From: an uncultured Lachnospiraceae bacterium
Lineage (GTDB): Bacteria; Bacillota; Clostridia; Lachnospirales; Lachnospiraceae
DNA length: 64,000 nucleotides
Assembly (NCBI GenBank): GCA_947245585.1
Contig: CAMXPV010000019.1
Location: forward strand, 1 to 64,000
Reading direction: 5' to 3'
Shown here one piece after another: positions 34,074-43,176 of this stretch. How positions within the stretch are numbered: the stretch's first letter is position 1; each line of letters starts with the position of its first letter. The notes under the pieces are model-generated. The model ran no database searches and was not told the origin of the DNA. It saw only the letters and a list, made by a program, of their open reading frames with translations. A program made the position numbers and the translations under genes.

Positions 34074-36563
34074 ATGAACAAAATGACTTTAAACGGCGAT
34101 AATTGGCAGATGCGGATAGAGGGAAAGCAGGATATTTACGGTGTAAACGGGCGGGACATTCCTGCTGTGATTCCCGGCTCTGTCTACGGAAATTTGCTGC
34201 GGCAGGGATTGATGCCGGATCCCTATGAGCGGATGAACGAACTGGATGCGCTGAAGCTGATGGAGAATGGGTTTGTGTTTCAGACGGTTTTTTCACTTAC
34301 AGGGGAACAGACATCTGGCGATTTTTTGCTTCTTCGCTTCGACGGGATTGATACACTGGCGGAGATTTATCTGAATGATATGCTTTTGGGACACGCGGAC
34401 AACATGCACCGTGTCTGGGAATTTGATATCAGTGAGACGGCGAGAGAGGGAGAAAACACCCTTCGGGTGGAGATCGCCTCCCCGACCCATTATATAGAAG
34501 AGGAAAATAAAAAGATCTTTGCGGGCGGTTCCTGGGATGCCATGTTGGGATTCCCTCATCTGCGCAAAGCCCACTGTATGTTTGGATGGGACTGGGGCCC
34601 GAGACTGCCTGATGCGGGACTGTTTCGAGAGGTCTCGGTTTTATCCGGAAAGAAAGCAAGGATCGAGCAGGTTTCCATCACACAAAAATGGGATGAATCA
34701 GTTGACATAACATTTAACGTTTCCGTTGAGGATTTCACGGAGGAGGAAGGATATGAGATCCGCACGGCTCTCTATGACCCGGACGGCGCGCTGATTGCGG
34801 AGAAGTTTTCTAAAAACGGGGCGGAGCAGGAAACGGAGGACGGTTGGGACACCATCACTGTGCACCATCCAAAACGTTGGTGGCCTCACGGTTACGGGGA
34901 TCAGCCGCTCTACAGGGCGGAAGTGTCTCTCATGGACGAAGCCGGGGAGACGCTTGACACATGGAGCCGCAGGATCGGTCTGCGCACCATGACGGTAAAT
35001 ACGGATAAGGATCAGTGGGGTGAGTGCTTTGCCCACGAGGTCAATGGGGTGAAAATTTTTGCCATGGGTGCAGATTACATTCCAGAGGACAATATCCTGT
35101 CCCGTGTAACACCGGAGCGGACAAGGCGGCTTTTGGAGGATGCCGTGGCGGCCAATCACAACTGCATCCGTGTCTGGGGCGGCGGCTATTATCCCGACGA
35201 CTGGTTTTTTGACATCTGTGACGAGTTGGGGCTGATCGTGTGGCAGGATTTTATGTTTGCCTGCGCGTCCTACGAACTGGACGGGGATTTTGCGCGCAAT
35301 ATCAGCGCGGAGATTCGTGACAATGTGCGCAGAATCCGTCATCATGCCTGTCTTGGGCTGTGGTGCGGCAACAATGAGATGGAGACCCAAACCCTTGACG
35401 GCGCGTGGAAACCTTCGATCAAACAGAAATGTGATTATATTAAAATTTTTGAATATATCATTCCACAGATTTTGGAGGAGGAAGATCCGGGCACCTTTTA
35501 CTGGCCTTCCTCTCCTTCTTCCGGCGGGAACTATGACAATCCATGGGATGAGAACAGGGGCGACACGCATTATTGGGCAGTGTGGCATGGAAATAAGCCT
35601 TTCACGGATTACAGGAATTATTATTTCCGCTATATGTCCGAATTTGGTTTCCAGTCCTTCCCCTGCTTAAAGACGGTGGAGGCGTTTACGGCACCGGAGG
35701 ACCGCAATATTTTTTCCCGTGTCATGGAAATGCACCAGAGAAACACGGCTGCCAACGGCAAGATTATGTCCTACCTTTCGGCGACCTATCTCTATCCCAC
35801 AGATTTTGAAATGCTGCTGTATGCCTCCCAACTTTTGCAGGCGGAGGCGATCCGCTACGGCATTGAACATTTTAGGAGAAACCGGGGCAGATGTATGGGT
35901 ACGGTGGTGTGGCAGCTGAACGATATCTGGCCGGTGGCTTCCTGGGCGAGCATTGACTATTTTGGCAGATGGAAGGCATTGCACTATGCGGAGAAGAGGG
36001 CATTTGCACCGGTGATGATTTCCTGTGAGGAGATTGGCGAACTCTCTAAGCGGCCTTTCTGCGTGGCCCAACCTGCGCCGATCGAGAAGTCGGCAAGGCT
36101 GCATGTGGCTAACGAGACGATGGAGAGCGTAAGCGGCGTGGTAAGATGGGCGCTTCGCCGTGCGTCGGGAGAAGTGATTCTGGACGGCGCGGAGGAAGTG
36201 CGTGTGGAACCGCTGTCGGGGTTATGGCTTTCCAAGATGGATTTTTCTTCCTATGATGAATTAGAGGTTTACATAAGTTATTCCTTTGAACAGAACGATA
36301 CGGTAGTATCGGAGGGTACCAGTTTGTTTACGGCACCCAAACATTTCCGGTTTCAGGATCCTAAGCTCCATGTGCGCAGGGAGGGCAGTGAGCTGATCGT
36401 CACGGCGCAGGCCTATGCAAAACAGGTGGCAGTCGAGGGCGTGGACAAGGATGTGAAGCTTTCCGACAATTTCTTCGACATGAATCCGGGAGAGCGCAGA
36501 ATTGAAATTTTGGAGGGAGAAGCTTCAGAATTTACGGTAAAATCGGTGTATCAGATTCGGTAG
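34074..36563 (+). CDS. Beta-mannosidase, glycoside hydrolase family 2
   Basis: 829 residues, cytoplasmic (no signal peptide). Layout: sugar-binding jelly-roll (1-200; MLGFPHLRKAHCMFGWDWGPRLP), Ig-like domain (200-300), TIM barrel (300-600) and C-terminal beta domains. The acid/base Glu435 is in WCGNNEME and the nucleophile Glu523 in MSEFGFQSFP; both GH2 catalytic residues are intact. It releases mannose from beta-mannosides or N-glycan-type disaccharides brought into the cell. No transporter gene is adjacent. One copy of the dispersed 10-mer lies at 36267-36276 on the opposite strand. Confidence 0.95.
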   Translation: MNKMTLNGDNWQMRIEGKQDIYGVNGRDIPAVIPGSVYGNLLRQGLMPDPYERMNELDALKLMENGFVFQTVFSLTGEQTSGDFLLLRFDGIDTLAEIYLNDMLLGHADNMHRVWEFDISETAREGENTLRVEIASPTHYIEEENKKIFAGGSWDAMLGFPHLRKAHCMFGWDWGPRLPDAGLFREVSVLSGKKARIEQVSITQKWDESVDITFNVSVEDFTEEEGYEIRTALYDPDGALIAEKFSKNGAEQETEDGWDTITVHHPKRWWPHGYGDQPLYRAEVSLMDEAGETLDTWSRRIGLRTMTVNTDKDQWGECFAHEVNGVKIFAMGADYIPEDNILSRVTPERTRRLLEDAVAANHNCIRVWGGGYYPDDWFFDICDELGLIVWQDFMFACASYELDGDFARNISAEIRDNVRRIRHHACLGLWCGNNEMETQTLDGAWKPSIKQKCDYIKIFEYIIPQILEEEDPGTFYWPSSPSSGGNYDNPWDENRGDTHYWAVWHGNKPFTDYRNYYFRYMSEFGFQSFPCLKTVEAFTAPEDRNIFSRVMEMHQRNTAANGKIMSYLSATYLYPTDFEMLLYASQLLQAEAIRYGIEHFRRNRGRCMGTVVWQLNDIWPVASWASIDYFGRWKALHYAEKRAFAPVMISCEEIGELSKRPFCVAQPAPIEKSARLHVANETMESVSGVVRWALRRASGEVILDGAEEVRVEPLSGLWLSKMDFSSYDELEVYISYSFEQNDTVVSEGTSLFTAPKHFRFQDPKLHVRREGSELIVTAQAYAKQVAVEGVDKDVKLSDNFFDMNPGERRIEILEGEASEFTVKSVYQIR

Positions 36564-36603
36564 GATTGTTTTGACGGAAAATGATAAGTGGATGGTGACG
36601 GGT

Positions 36604-37941
36604 ATGGAGACAACGGCTTTGGATATCTTTACGGCTAATGAGAAGAAGGCAAACCGGTATACGGCTCTGTGTACGCTGATTGCAGCGGGTGTGGCCATGC
36701 CCTTTGGTGTGGCGTTGTTTTTACTGCCCTATCTGTTGGTGCGGATATGGAAATGGGATGAACGGCTGTTGAAATACGCCATTATGGGCTGTTTTTTGGT
36801 GGGAATCGGCATTTTAAATTCGGCGTTGACCATTCAGCTGATTATGGCGTGGGCTTGTCCCGTGATTCTTTCCTGTCACTATTACTCTCCGAGATTTACC
36901 CATTTTACACTGGCCGGGGTGCTTCTGTGCATGCTTTGCGCTACTTATGTCGGATTATATTTTGGTGTGTGGGATGCCAATATGATGCGGGCTGCGGATA
37001 TACAGGGTGATGCGGCGTTCCGTGCGGAGTTTATCCGGCAGGCCATGGCATCTGGGGATAATCTTTTGCTACGGGTATTTAACTTCTATTACTTTCCCCG
37101 TGCGGCCATCGTTATCGTGGTTTATCTGATCGGCGTGACGCTCTCCAAGCGGACTCACGGTCTGTTGAAGCAGCAGGAGAAGGATAACCGGGAGAAGGAG
37201 CGGATCGGGGCGGAACTCCATGTGGCGACTCAGATTCAGTCCTCCATGCTGCCCTGTACCTTTCCGGCCTTTCCGGAGTACGAGGAGTTTGAGATTTATG
37301 CGTCCATGGATCCTGCCAAGGAGGTGGGCGGAGATTTTTATGATTTCTTCCTTGTGGACAAGGATCATCTGGCGATGGTGATTGCCGATGTGTCGGGAAA
37401 AGGCGTGCCGGCGGCGCTGTTCATGATGATCACCAAAACATTGTTAAAAAATGAGGCCCAGTCCGGCGCTTCGCCTAAGGCGGTCATGGAGGCCGTGAAT
37501 AACCAACTTTTGGAAAACAACGAGGCCGGGATGTTTGTCACGGTGTGGTTTGGTATTTACGAGATTTCCACCGGAAAACTGACGGCGGCCAACGCGGGAC
37601 ACGAGTACCCGGCATTGAAACGGGCGGACGGCAGTTTTGCGCTTTATAAGGATAAACACGGCTTTGTGATGGCCGGAATGGAAGACGTGGTTTACCGGGA
37701 GTATACGTTGGAACTCCATGCCGGGGATATGCTGTTTGTCTATACGGACGGCGTGGCGGAGGCCACGAACGGAAATAGCGAACTGTACGGCGCGGAGCGC
37801 ATGGTGGAAGCGCTGAACCGAAAGCCGGAGGCTGATGCCCGGACATTGTGTGAGACGGTCAGGGAGGATATCGACCGCTTTGTGGGGGAGGCGGAGCAGT
37901 TTGATGATATCACCATGTTGGCGTTTCGGGTGAAAAAATAA
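36604..37941 (+). CDS. Membrane PP2C-type (SpoIIE/RsbU-like) serine phosphatase
   Basis: 445 residues from ATG 36604, preceded by GGTGA; earlier in-frame starts (TTG 36571, ATG 36592) are possible. About five or six membrane segments (residues 25-195), then a coiled linker (LLKQQEKDNREKERIGAELHVATQIQSSMLP) typical of RsbU-like regulators, and the SpoIIE phosphatase domain with the metal-binding acidic motifs (MDPAKEVGGDFYD, ADVSGKGVPAALFM, YTDGVAEATN, QFDDITM). Such enzymes dephosphorylate anti-anti-sigma factors. No partner anti-sigma gene is in view. It follows the mannosidase by only a few bases and is probably cotranscribed. Confidence 0.88.
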   Translation: METTALDIFTANEKKANRYTALCTLIAAGVAMPFGVALFLLPYLLVRIWKWDERLLKYAIMGCFLVGIGILNSALTIQLIMAWACPVILSCHYYSPRFTHFTLAGVLLCMLCATYVGLYFGVWDANMMRAADIQGDAAFRAEFIRQAMASGDNLLLRVFNFYYFPRAAIVIVVYLIGVTLSKRTHGLLKQQEKDNREKERIGAELHVATQIQSSMLPCTFPAFPEYEEFEIYASMDPAKEVGGDFYDFFLVDKDHLAMVIADVSGKGVPAALFMMITKTLLKNEAQSGASPKAVMEAVNNQLLENNEAGMFVTVWFGIYEISTGKLTAANAGHEYPALKRADGSFALYKDKHGFVMAGMEDVVYREYTLELHAGDMLFVYTDGVAEATNGNSELYGAERMVEALNRKPEADARTLCETVREDIDRFVGEAEQFDDITMLAFRVKK

Positions 37942-37955
37942 GGGCGGTCGGTGTT

Positions 37956-37997
37956 CTACTGAAAACTTTTGCAATGATGTGAAAAAGTTTTCAGTAG
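37956..37997 (+). repeat. Perfect 15-bp inverted repeat after the phosphatase gene
   Basis: CTACTGAAAACTTTT (37956-37970) pairs exactly with 37983-37997 around a twelve-base loop. No T tract follows, so it is not a typical terminator. It lies in the 299-base gap 37942-38240, which holds no convincing gene; the true terminator is at 38130. Confidence 0.7.
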
Positions 37998-38129
37998 GAG
38001 TGAAACTTTTCGATGTCCTCAACCTCACCGGTTCTACGAAGGAGGAGAAGTTTGAGGCCGAACAGGCAAGAAAGTGGAAGTGGTGCGTCAAATATATAGA
38101 GATCATAAAGGAGAGCGCCAAGAAAGCAA

Positions 38130-38163
38130 GGCTGCGGTATATTTTTTGTATCGCAGTCTTTTT
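38130..38163 (+). terminator. Intrinsic terminator before the lipoprotein gene
   Basis: GGCTGCGGTA (from 38130) pairs with TATCGCAGTC (38149-38158) with two G-U pairs, followed by TTTTT. It lies inside a short 75-codon open frame, which argues that this frame is not a gene. Confidence 0.7.
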
Positions 38164-38240
38164 CGATGCAGATGAAAGAACTTTTAAAGTGTTGACGGTG
38201 TGGTAGTTTTGTCATAGGCTTATTATATGAGGAGCACGGG

Positions 38241-39677
38241 ATGAGAAGAAAGAATTTATTTATATCAGTTTTAATGGTGACAGGCCTTGTGTTTTTGACA
38301 GGTTGTGGAAACGATTCTGCCGAAAACAGTTTTGTTGAAAATCAGGCGGAAGATGTCGCCGTGTCTGATACGGAAGAAACAAAGAACGAGTTTTTTGCGT
38401 TGGAAGGGGAAAATCCGGATCAGGAGGAAGAGGGGAGTGAAATAAACGACAGTATGCCAAAAGAGGTACCACAGTTGCCCGAAACAGGCGCAAAGCTTGC
38501 AGACTTTGTGCCGGAAGGGTGGGAACTTTTGGACAGCGTGGAACTGGATTTCAATGAGGATGGTATGACGGACTACGTGGGTATTCTGCGGGAAGCGGAT
38601 ATCGATCCGGTGGACTATATTTGGGAGACGGAGAACTTTCCGCGTATTCTGTTTGCACTGGCGGGCGATGGGATGGCGGGATATCGCATGGATTTTCAGG
38701 ACAGCGAGTTGTTGAGCGGGGAGATCTGTTATGATGGCACATTAAGCGCGGAAGGCGTGGCGTTTACCACGCACACCGGATTTGGAAGCGGACTACATCG
38801 GTGGAAACGGTCAGGGTCATCCAGCACTTATCTTGATCATACCTATACCTACCGGGAAGGGAGTTGGTGGCATACACTGTCGCAGGAAATTTGCAGATAT
38901 GGCGATTATATTGTGTATTATGAGAAAAATGATTGGGAAAACGGTGTGAAAATCAGGAAAAGGGCGAGCACTGATTGGGCGGATATAGAGGAGAGATGGG
39001 ATTTCATAGAGAATGGGGAAAGGAGTCCAGAAGAATATGACTTGGAGTATGAGCTGCCGCTAGACGAGCCGCCGATGTCGCTTGAGCAGATCAGAGCGCA
39101 CGAAGAGCTTTCCCCCTATGGCGTGACGGACTGGGAGGTAAAAGACATTATATTTGCGGAAGGCGCGGAACTTTTGGAAAATATGGTGAAAACGCCGGAC
39201 GAAAAATCGCCGGGAGTTTCCTGTGAGTGGGGCGAAAATGATGTGTTTTATGTGTTCTCTGTCGATTCCGGTAAGGACAGGGAGTTTGACTGCCTTGCCA
39301 TATATGACCGGCAGAATAAGGCGCTCTCGGTATTAGCCAAGGAAGAGACGGAAATTGATGATATTTGCCGACACAAAGGAAAAATCTATTATTCTGTGAA
39401 GATTATGGAAGAGGAGGAGGCCGTCGGTGTCAGGCTGAACAGAATGGAACTGGACGGGAGCGGAAAAGAAACGATTTTTGAGTACCGTTATCAGGGAACG
39501 GAGCAGGAAATACAGGAAGATGGAATGCCTTCTCTGGGGCTGTATTTTGAAATTGGCGGGGATGAGATTGTGGCGCAGGTGTATATAGGAAACGGAAATC
39601 TCGATCCATTTTACCGGATGAAGACTGACGGCAGCGGGCGTGAGAAGATTGGGCAGATGCCGCAATTATATCAATAG
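38241..39677 (+). CDS. Lipoprotein, unknown function
   Basis: 478 residues. The signal ends in a clear lipobox (VFLTGC, Cys at about 23), followed by an acidic linker and an extracytoplasmic body. Residues ~75-220 contain LDSVELDFNEDGMTDYVGILREA, an FG-GAP/EF-hand-like D-x-D-x-x-x-D turn common in secreted proteins that describe a calculated quantity. The C-terminal ~150 residues repeat short beta strands (FDCLAIYDRQNKALSVL; KGKIYYSVKIMEEE; EIGGDEIVAQVYIGNG) suggesting a small propeller. No family named. AGGAG lies upstream of the ATG. Confidence 0.7.
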   Translation: MRRKNLFISVLMVTGLVFLTGCGNDSAENSFVENQAEDVAVSDTEETKNEFFALEGENPDQEEEGSEINDSMPKEVPQLPETGAKLADFVPEGWELLDSVELDFNEDGMTDYVGILREADIDPVDYIWETENFPRILFALAGDGMAGYRMDFQDSELLSGEICYDGTLSAEGVAFTTHTGFGSGLHRWKRSGSSSTYLDHTYTYREGSWWHTLSQEICRYGDYIVYYEKNDWENGVKIRKRASTDWADIEERWDFIENGERSPEEYDLEYELPLDEPPMSLEQIRAHEELSPYGVTDWEVKDIIFAEGAELLENMVKTPDEKSPGVSCEWGENDVFYVFSVDSGKDREFDCLAIYDRQNKALSVLAKEETEIDDICRHKGKIYYSVKIMEEEEAVGVRLNRMELDGSGKETIFEYRYQGTEQEIQEDGMPSLGLYFEIGGDEIVAQVYIGNGNLDPFYRMKTDGSGREKIGQMPQLYQ

Positions 39678-39697
39678 ATATTGTTAACAAATAATGG

Positions 39698-39726
39698 TAG
39701 ATAAAGAAACCAGAATTTGTTATAAT
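39698..39726 (+). promoter_or_regulatory. Probable promoter of the Mrr_N-SIR2 gene
   Basis: TAGATA (39698-39703), 17 bases, TATAAT (39721-39726). The 264-base gap 39678-39941 is otherwise without a gene; it leaves a leader of about 210 bases before the ATG, which has AAAAGGAGAA just upstream. Confidence 0.5.
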
Positions 39727-39941
39727 TAGTAATATTATTAAGAGAAGCGAAGAGAATGGAAAGCGGCAAACTAAATGTCCTAAATAGTGTTTTTACACGC
39801 TAAGCACTTGGGTTACGATGGTATAAAATAAAAATTGGAGCATGAATAACAAACCTTTATTAATCCAGGTCCACTTGCCAACGAGAAAAGAACACAAGAT
39901 GAAAAGAAAGAATCTAACTTAAGTTAATAAAAAGGAGAAAT

Positions 39942-41723
39942 ATGTTTATTCTTTTTGATGAAAACGAAAATATTGAAGTTGTCCCGGGATTTGAACAGAC
40001 AATAAAACCATTGCTTATTGCATTGCAGAATATAGGTGGGGAAGCGTCTATTGAAGTATTAGACGAAGAAACGATCAAAGTTATGGGGCTTTCTTCGGAA
40101 GTTGTGCAGATTAGGCATAAAGGCTCAACTAGGCAAAGCGAAATTTCTTATCGTATGGCTTGGGCTAGGACTTATCTGAAGAAATATGGGCTGATTAAAA
40201 ATGAGAGTAGAGGAATTTGGTCTTTTACTGATAAGTTTGATGGTGATATTGAGAAAATTGATGTTGATGAAATTGTGAGGAAAGTAAGGAATGAGAACAA
40301 CTCAAACGGAGAGGAAAAACAACTTCTTACAGGCTTTGAATCGGTTCTTGCGTTCGAGAATATGGTAGGAGCTTTACTGGAGGACTTAGCGGAAAAAGAA
40401 GGTAAGAAAATTCGTTTTACATATTTTGATTATGAATATGAAAATTGTGATATTTTGCTTCCAGAAGGTATAGAAGACTGTAAAAAAGAAATAAGGTGCG
40501 TTATTAAATATGTCAATAAATCAAGAAGAAATATTTCTAGGTTTTATAAAGAAATGATGCAGATGTTTCATGAAATTTCAGGCGATAGTATGTACCTTTT
40601 TGTGACCAATCTTACAGTTGAGCAAGATGTTAAAGAACAATTTGGATGCAATGTTATAGTTTGGGACAAGGATGATTTGGTTAAACGGATAGAACCTGAA
40701 GCCTGGTACGCACAATATCTAATTGATCCAAAGAAAGCTTTGATCAAAGATTTGATAGCGTCAGATTTTTCTGGTGAACAAAGAAAAAGTGAAAAAGATA
40801 GTTATCTCAAAAAAGTGAAAACAGCGTTTCGTAATCAGGATGTGGTGTTGTTTTTAGGGGCAGGTGTTTCGAAAGATGGTGGAATTCCATTATGGGGAAC
40901 ATTAATAAAAAAATTGCATATTTTTATGTTGAATCAACTGACAAAGGATAAAATGCTCAGTTCTGAAGAACAGAAAATGATGCGGGAACTGGCTTTTAAT
41001 AATGAGATGGAATCTCCATTGTTACAAATGAGATATATAAAAGCTGCCTTTCAAAATGAAGAATTCTATCAATTCGTGCATGAAGCTTTGTATGATCAGA
41101 AATTTAATATAAATACGAAACTATTTGATGCAATTGCTAAAATTTCAATTCCTCAAAGATCATATTGCGGTATAAAAAGTGTTATTACTTATAATTTTGA
41201 TGATTTGTTGGAAATGAAATTTGAACAAAAAGATATACGATACAATGTTGTGTCATGTGAAGAGGACAGGCCGGCATCGGATAAATTGAATATATATCAT
41301 GTTCATGGCTATTTGCCCAGTGATCTTGAAAAAAGTGCAGGAAATTTTAATTTAATTTTCTCTGAAGAAGATTATCACAAAGTTTATCAAGATTCTTATT
41401 CGTGGTCAAATTTGGCACAATTAAATGCGTTGAAGGAAAATACATGTTTATTTATAGGCAGTTCCTTAACTGATCCAAATTTGAGAAGATTGCTTGATGT
41501 GGCCGCAAGAAGTGAAGAAAATGCCAGACATTACGCATTTATGAAGAGAGTTGAGATAAAAAATGATAATGCGGAAAAGCCGGTAAATAGCAATATACTA
41601 GATATATATCAGAAGATAGATGATAATATCCAAACTGCATATTATAGGGAGCTAGGATTAAATATTATATGGATAGATGAATATGAAGATATACCGGATA
41701 TTTTGAAAAGCTTATTGGATTAA
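39942..41723 (+). CDS. Mrr_N winged helix + degenerate restriction-like domain + SIR2 NADase-type effector
   Basis: 593 residues, strongly AT-rich against both neighbours. Residues 1-100 match the Mrr N-terminal winged helix (IKPLLIALQNIGGEASIEVL, WARTYLKKYGLIKN, GIWSFTDKFDG). Residues ~125-260 have the outline of an Mrr-like PD-(D/E)xK domain: FENMVGALLEDL, Asp170 in ENCDILLPEG, a beta strand ending Val187-Ile188-Lys189 where Glu/Gln-x-Lys is expected, and the closing YLFVTNLTVEQ...GCNVIVWDKDDLVKRI. The replaced acidic residue suggests lost cleavage. Residues ~295-540 are SIR2_2: FLGAGVS (304-310), N418 in TYNFDDLLE, catalytic His455 in HVHGYL, and LFIGSSLTDPNLRRLLD. SIR2 domains in phage defence destroy NAD. 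I infer a single-gene abortive-infection system: sensor, then NADase. It has its own promoter and terminator. Confidence 0.8.
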   Translation: MFILFDENENIEVVPGFEQTIKPLLIALQNIGGEASIEVLDEETIKVMGLSSEVVQIRHKGSTRQSEISYRMAWARTYLKKYGLIKNESRGIWSFTDKFDGDIEKIDVDEIVRKVRNENNSNGEEKQLLTGFESVLAFENMVGALLEDLAEKEGKKIRFTYFDYEYENCDILLPEGIEDCKKEIRCVIKYVNKSRRNISRFYKEMMQMFHEISGDSMYLFVTNLTVEQDVKEQFGCNVIVWDKDDLVKRIEPEAWYAQYLIDPKKALIKDLIASDFSGEQRKSEKDSYLKKVKTAFRNQDVVLFLGAGVSKDGGIPLWGTLIKKLHIFMLNQLTKDKMLSSEEQKMMRELAFNNEMESPLLQMRYIKAAFQNEEFYQFVHEALYDQKFNINTKLFDAIAKISIPQRSYCGIKSVITYNFDDLLEMKFEQKDIRYNVVSCEEDRPASDKLNIYHVHGYLPSDLEKSAGNFNLIFSEEDYHKVYQDSYSWSNLAQLNALKENTCLFIGSSLTDPNLRRLLDVAARSEENARHYAFMKRVEIKNDNAEKPVNSNILDIYQKIDDNIQTAYYRELGLNIIWIDEYEDIPDILKSLLD

Positions 41724-41760
41724 GTTTTACGTTTCCTAAAGTTATGCAAGAATTATAACG

Positions 41761-41801
41761 GAAAAACCCCGGAAATGTATTTCACAGTTCCGGGGTTTTT
41801 C
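41761..41801 (+). terminator. Terminator of the Mrr_N-SIR2 gene
   Basis: GAAAAACCCCGGAA (41761-41774) pairs perfectly with TTCCGGGGTTTTTC (41788-41801). Confidence 0.85.
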
Positions 41802-41924
41802 CTGTTATTAGGGGAGGATAAGTATTACTTATCTTTAGCATACTATCAGTGTTGCCCGCTTTTTCAGGAATATACATGTGAATAAAAAATTTTTTTCAAT
41901 TCATTCATCTTAAGGAAATAAAAT

Positions 41925-41953
41925 TTTACTTTTTTTATAAAATGGTATATACT
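41925..41953 (+). promoter_or_regulatory. Promoter of the SEC-C gene
   Basis: TTTACT (41925-41930), 17 bases, TATACT (41948-41953). A small palindrome TGTCCC-GGGC-GGGACA follows in the ~95-base leader. The 323-base gap 41724-42047 shows nothing else. Confidence 0.65.
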
Positions 41954-42047
41954 TAGTGCAAATGCGGTAGCGCATCAAGCAGTCGGTATTTGTCCCGGGC
42001 GGGACAGGCTGACGAAAAAGATTACAGGATAAAGGTGGTACGGTACA

Positions 42048-42554
42048 ATGGCTTTATTACAACAGTGGCGCGATATGGCGTACTCGGAGACAGCGAATAA
42101 GGGTGATTTACAGAGACTTTGGTCTGACTATTTTCAGAAGGAAAAGGAAATTTATGCACAGCTTTTGCAGACACCGGACAAGGCGGTGAAGGGCACAGTC
42201 AAGGAGTTGGCGGATAAATACGAAGTGGACCTGATGACCATGGTGGGCTTTCTGGACGGCATTAACGACAGCTTAAAGAAAGCGAACCCCATCGAGGAGA
42301 TGGAGGAAGACACCAAGGTAAGCCTCGGCTTTGACAAGGAGCTGCTCTACAAGAATATGGTGGCGGCAGGCGCGGACTGGCTGTATAATCTGGAAGAGTG
42401 GAACGAGATCTTCGACGAGGACAAGAGAAAGGCTCTTTACAGGGAGCAGAAGCAGTCAACTACCGTCCATAAAGATAAAAAGATTTACCCCAATGATCCC
42501 TGTCCCTGCGGCAGCGGAAAGAAGTATAAGAAGTGCTGCGGGAAAAATGCGTAA
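42048..42554 (+). CDS. SEC-C metal-binding motif protein
   Basis: 168 residues. The C-terminus [19 protein letters not shown] is the SEC-C zinc motif (CPCxS-x7-CC), as at the end of SecA. The N-terminal ~130 residues are helical and not assigned ([27 protein letters not shown]). The same layout is widespread in clostridia as a stand-alone protein of unknown role, probably binding ribosomes or nascent-chain factors. It starts at ATG 42048 with AAAGGTGG upstream. It immediately precedes the thrS T-box. Confidence 0.85.
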   Translation: MALLQQWRDMAYSETANKGDLQRLWSDYFQKEKEIYAQLLQTPDKAVKGTVKELADKYEVDLMTMVGFLDGINDSLKKANPIEEMEEDTKVSLGFDKELLYKNMVAAGADWLYNLEEWNEIFDEDKRKALYREQKQSTTVHKDKKIYPNDPCPCGSGKKYKKCCGKNA

Positions 42555-42562
42555 ATTTGTGC

Positions 42563-42591
42563 TTTACTTTTTAGGCGGTCTGGCATAAAAT
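42563..42591 (+). promoter_or_regulatory. Promoter of the thrS T-box transcript
   Basis: TTTACT (42563-42568), 17 bases, TAAAAT (42586-42591). It overlaps the end of the SEC-C gene region. Confidence 0.7.
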
Positions 42592-42599
42592 AAGGATAA

Positions 42600-42890
42600 G
42601 TTTTTGGAAACAGGATAGAGAGCAACACGTTGACGAGAAGAGTAGAATGCGAAAGGCATCAGAGAGAAACGCCGTGAGCTGAAAGCGTTTTTGCCGGAAG
42701 TATTTGAAAACCAACTCCGAGTGGCCTTAATACGGCCCGCTGACTTACGTTACAGTCGAATGAGTGGTCCCGATAAGCCGTTCTCATTCTATTGATTAGA
42801 AAAAGAGCGCACGGAACAAGAGAGGTGGAACCGCGTAAACATACGTCCTCTGCACAGTCTGATTGACTGTGCAGGGGACTTTTTTCGCGT
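42600..42890 (+). promoter_or_regulatory. T-box riboswitch (threonine) with terminator
   Basis: The leader ends with the T-box core AGAGGTGGAACCGCG (about 42820-42834), followed by a terminator (CTCTGCACAGTC pairing with GACTGTGCAGGGG, then TTTTTT, about 42850-42886). Stem I shows AGTAGA near 42648. The likely specifier region at 42710-42716 reads ACCAACT, where either ACC or ACT in register is a threonine codon. Uncharged tRNA-Thr would bind and stop termination, turning on the downstream membrane-protein and thrS genes. Confidence 0.9.
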
Positions 42891-42918
42891 ATAAGCAAGT
42901 AAAAAAGGAGGAAACAAC

Positions 42919-43176
42919 ATGACACCAACAGAATGGAAAGAAAAAGCGATTGATGCCGTAAGGGGTGAGTTCACCCTTACCAAACTGGATTTCTGCCTGA
43001 TCGGGGCGATCTGCTTTCTGGCGGGAATCTGCATCGGGATGATTGCAGCGCCGCTTACACATGGTATCACCATATTATCGCATAATGCGAATAATGGCAG
43101 CAGCAACTTCAGCAAAAATGGGAATAATCATGGCAACCAATATGAGGGCTGTGAGGAGAAGGGAGGAAAATTATGA
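42919..43176 (+). CDS. Small single-span membrane protein in the thrS operon
   Basis: 85 residues. One membrane segment (about 25-47: FCLIGAICFLAGICIGMIAAPL) followed by a Gly/Asn/Ser/His-rich tail (ILSHNANNGSSNFSKNGNNHGN). AAGGAGGAAACAAC gives a strong ribosome site. The stop overlaps the start of thrS by four bases (43173-43176), so translation is coupled and control by the T-box is shared. No family recognised. Confidence 0.75.
   Translation: MTPTEWKEKAIDAVRGEFTLTKLDFCLIGAICFLAGICIGMIAAPLTHGITILSHNANNGSSNFSKNGNNHGNQYEGCEEKGGKL

Noticed and set aside
37979-38206. A 75-codon frame after the phosphatase gene
   Set aside because: Its start lies in the inverted repeat and a good terminator (38130-38163) lies within it; no family likeness.
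39684-39941. A small gene or structured RNA in the leader of the Mrr_N-SIR2 gene
   Set aside because: Only short frames are present and no stable fold was found by eye; it is most simply a long AT-rich leader.
42015-42050. GGTGGTAC-like sequence before the SEC-C gene resembling a T-box
   Set aside because: It lacks the downstream CGCG and any terminator, stem I is absent, and the sequence also serves as the ribosome site. The true T-box is at 42600-42890.
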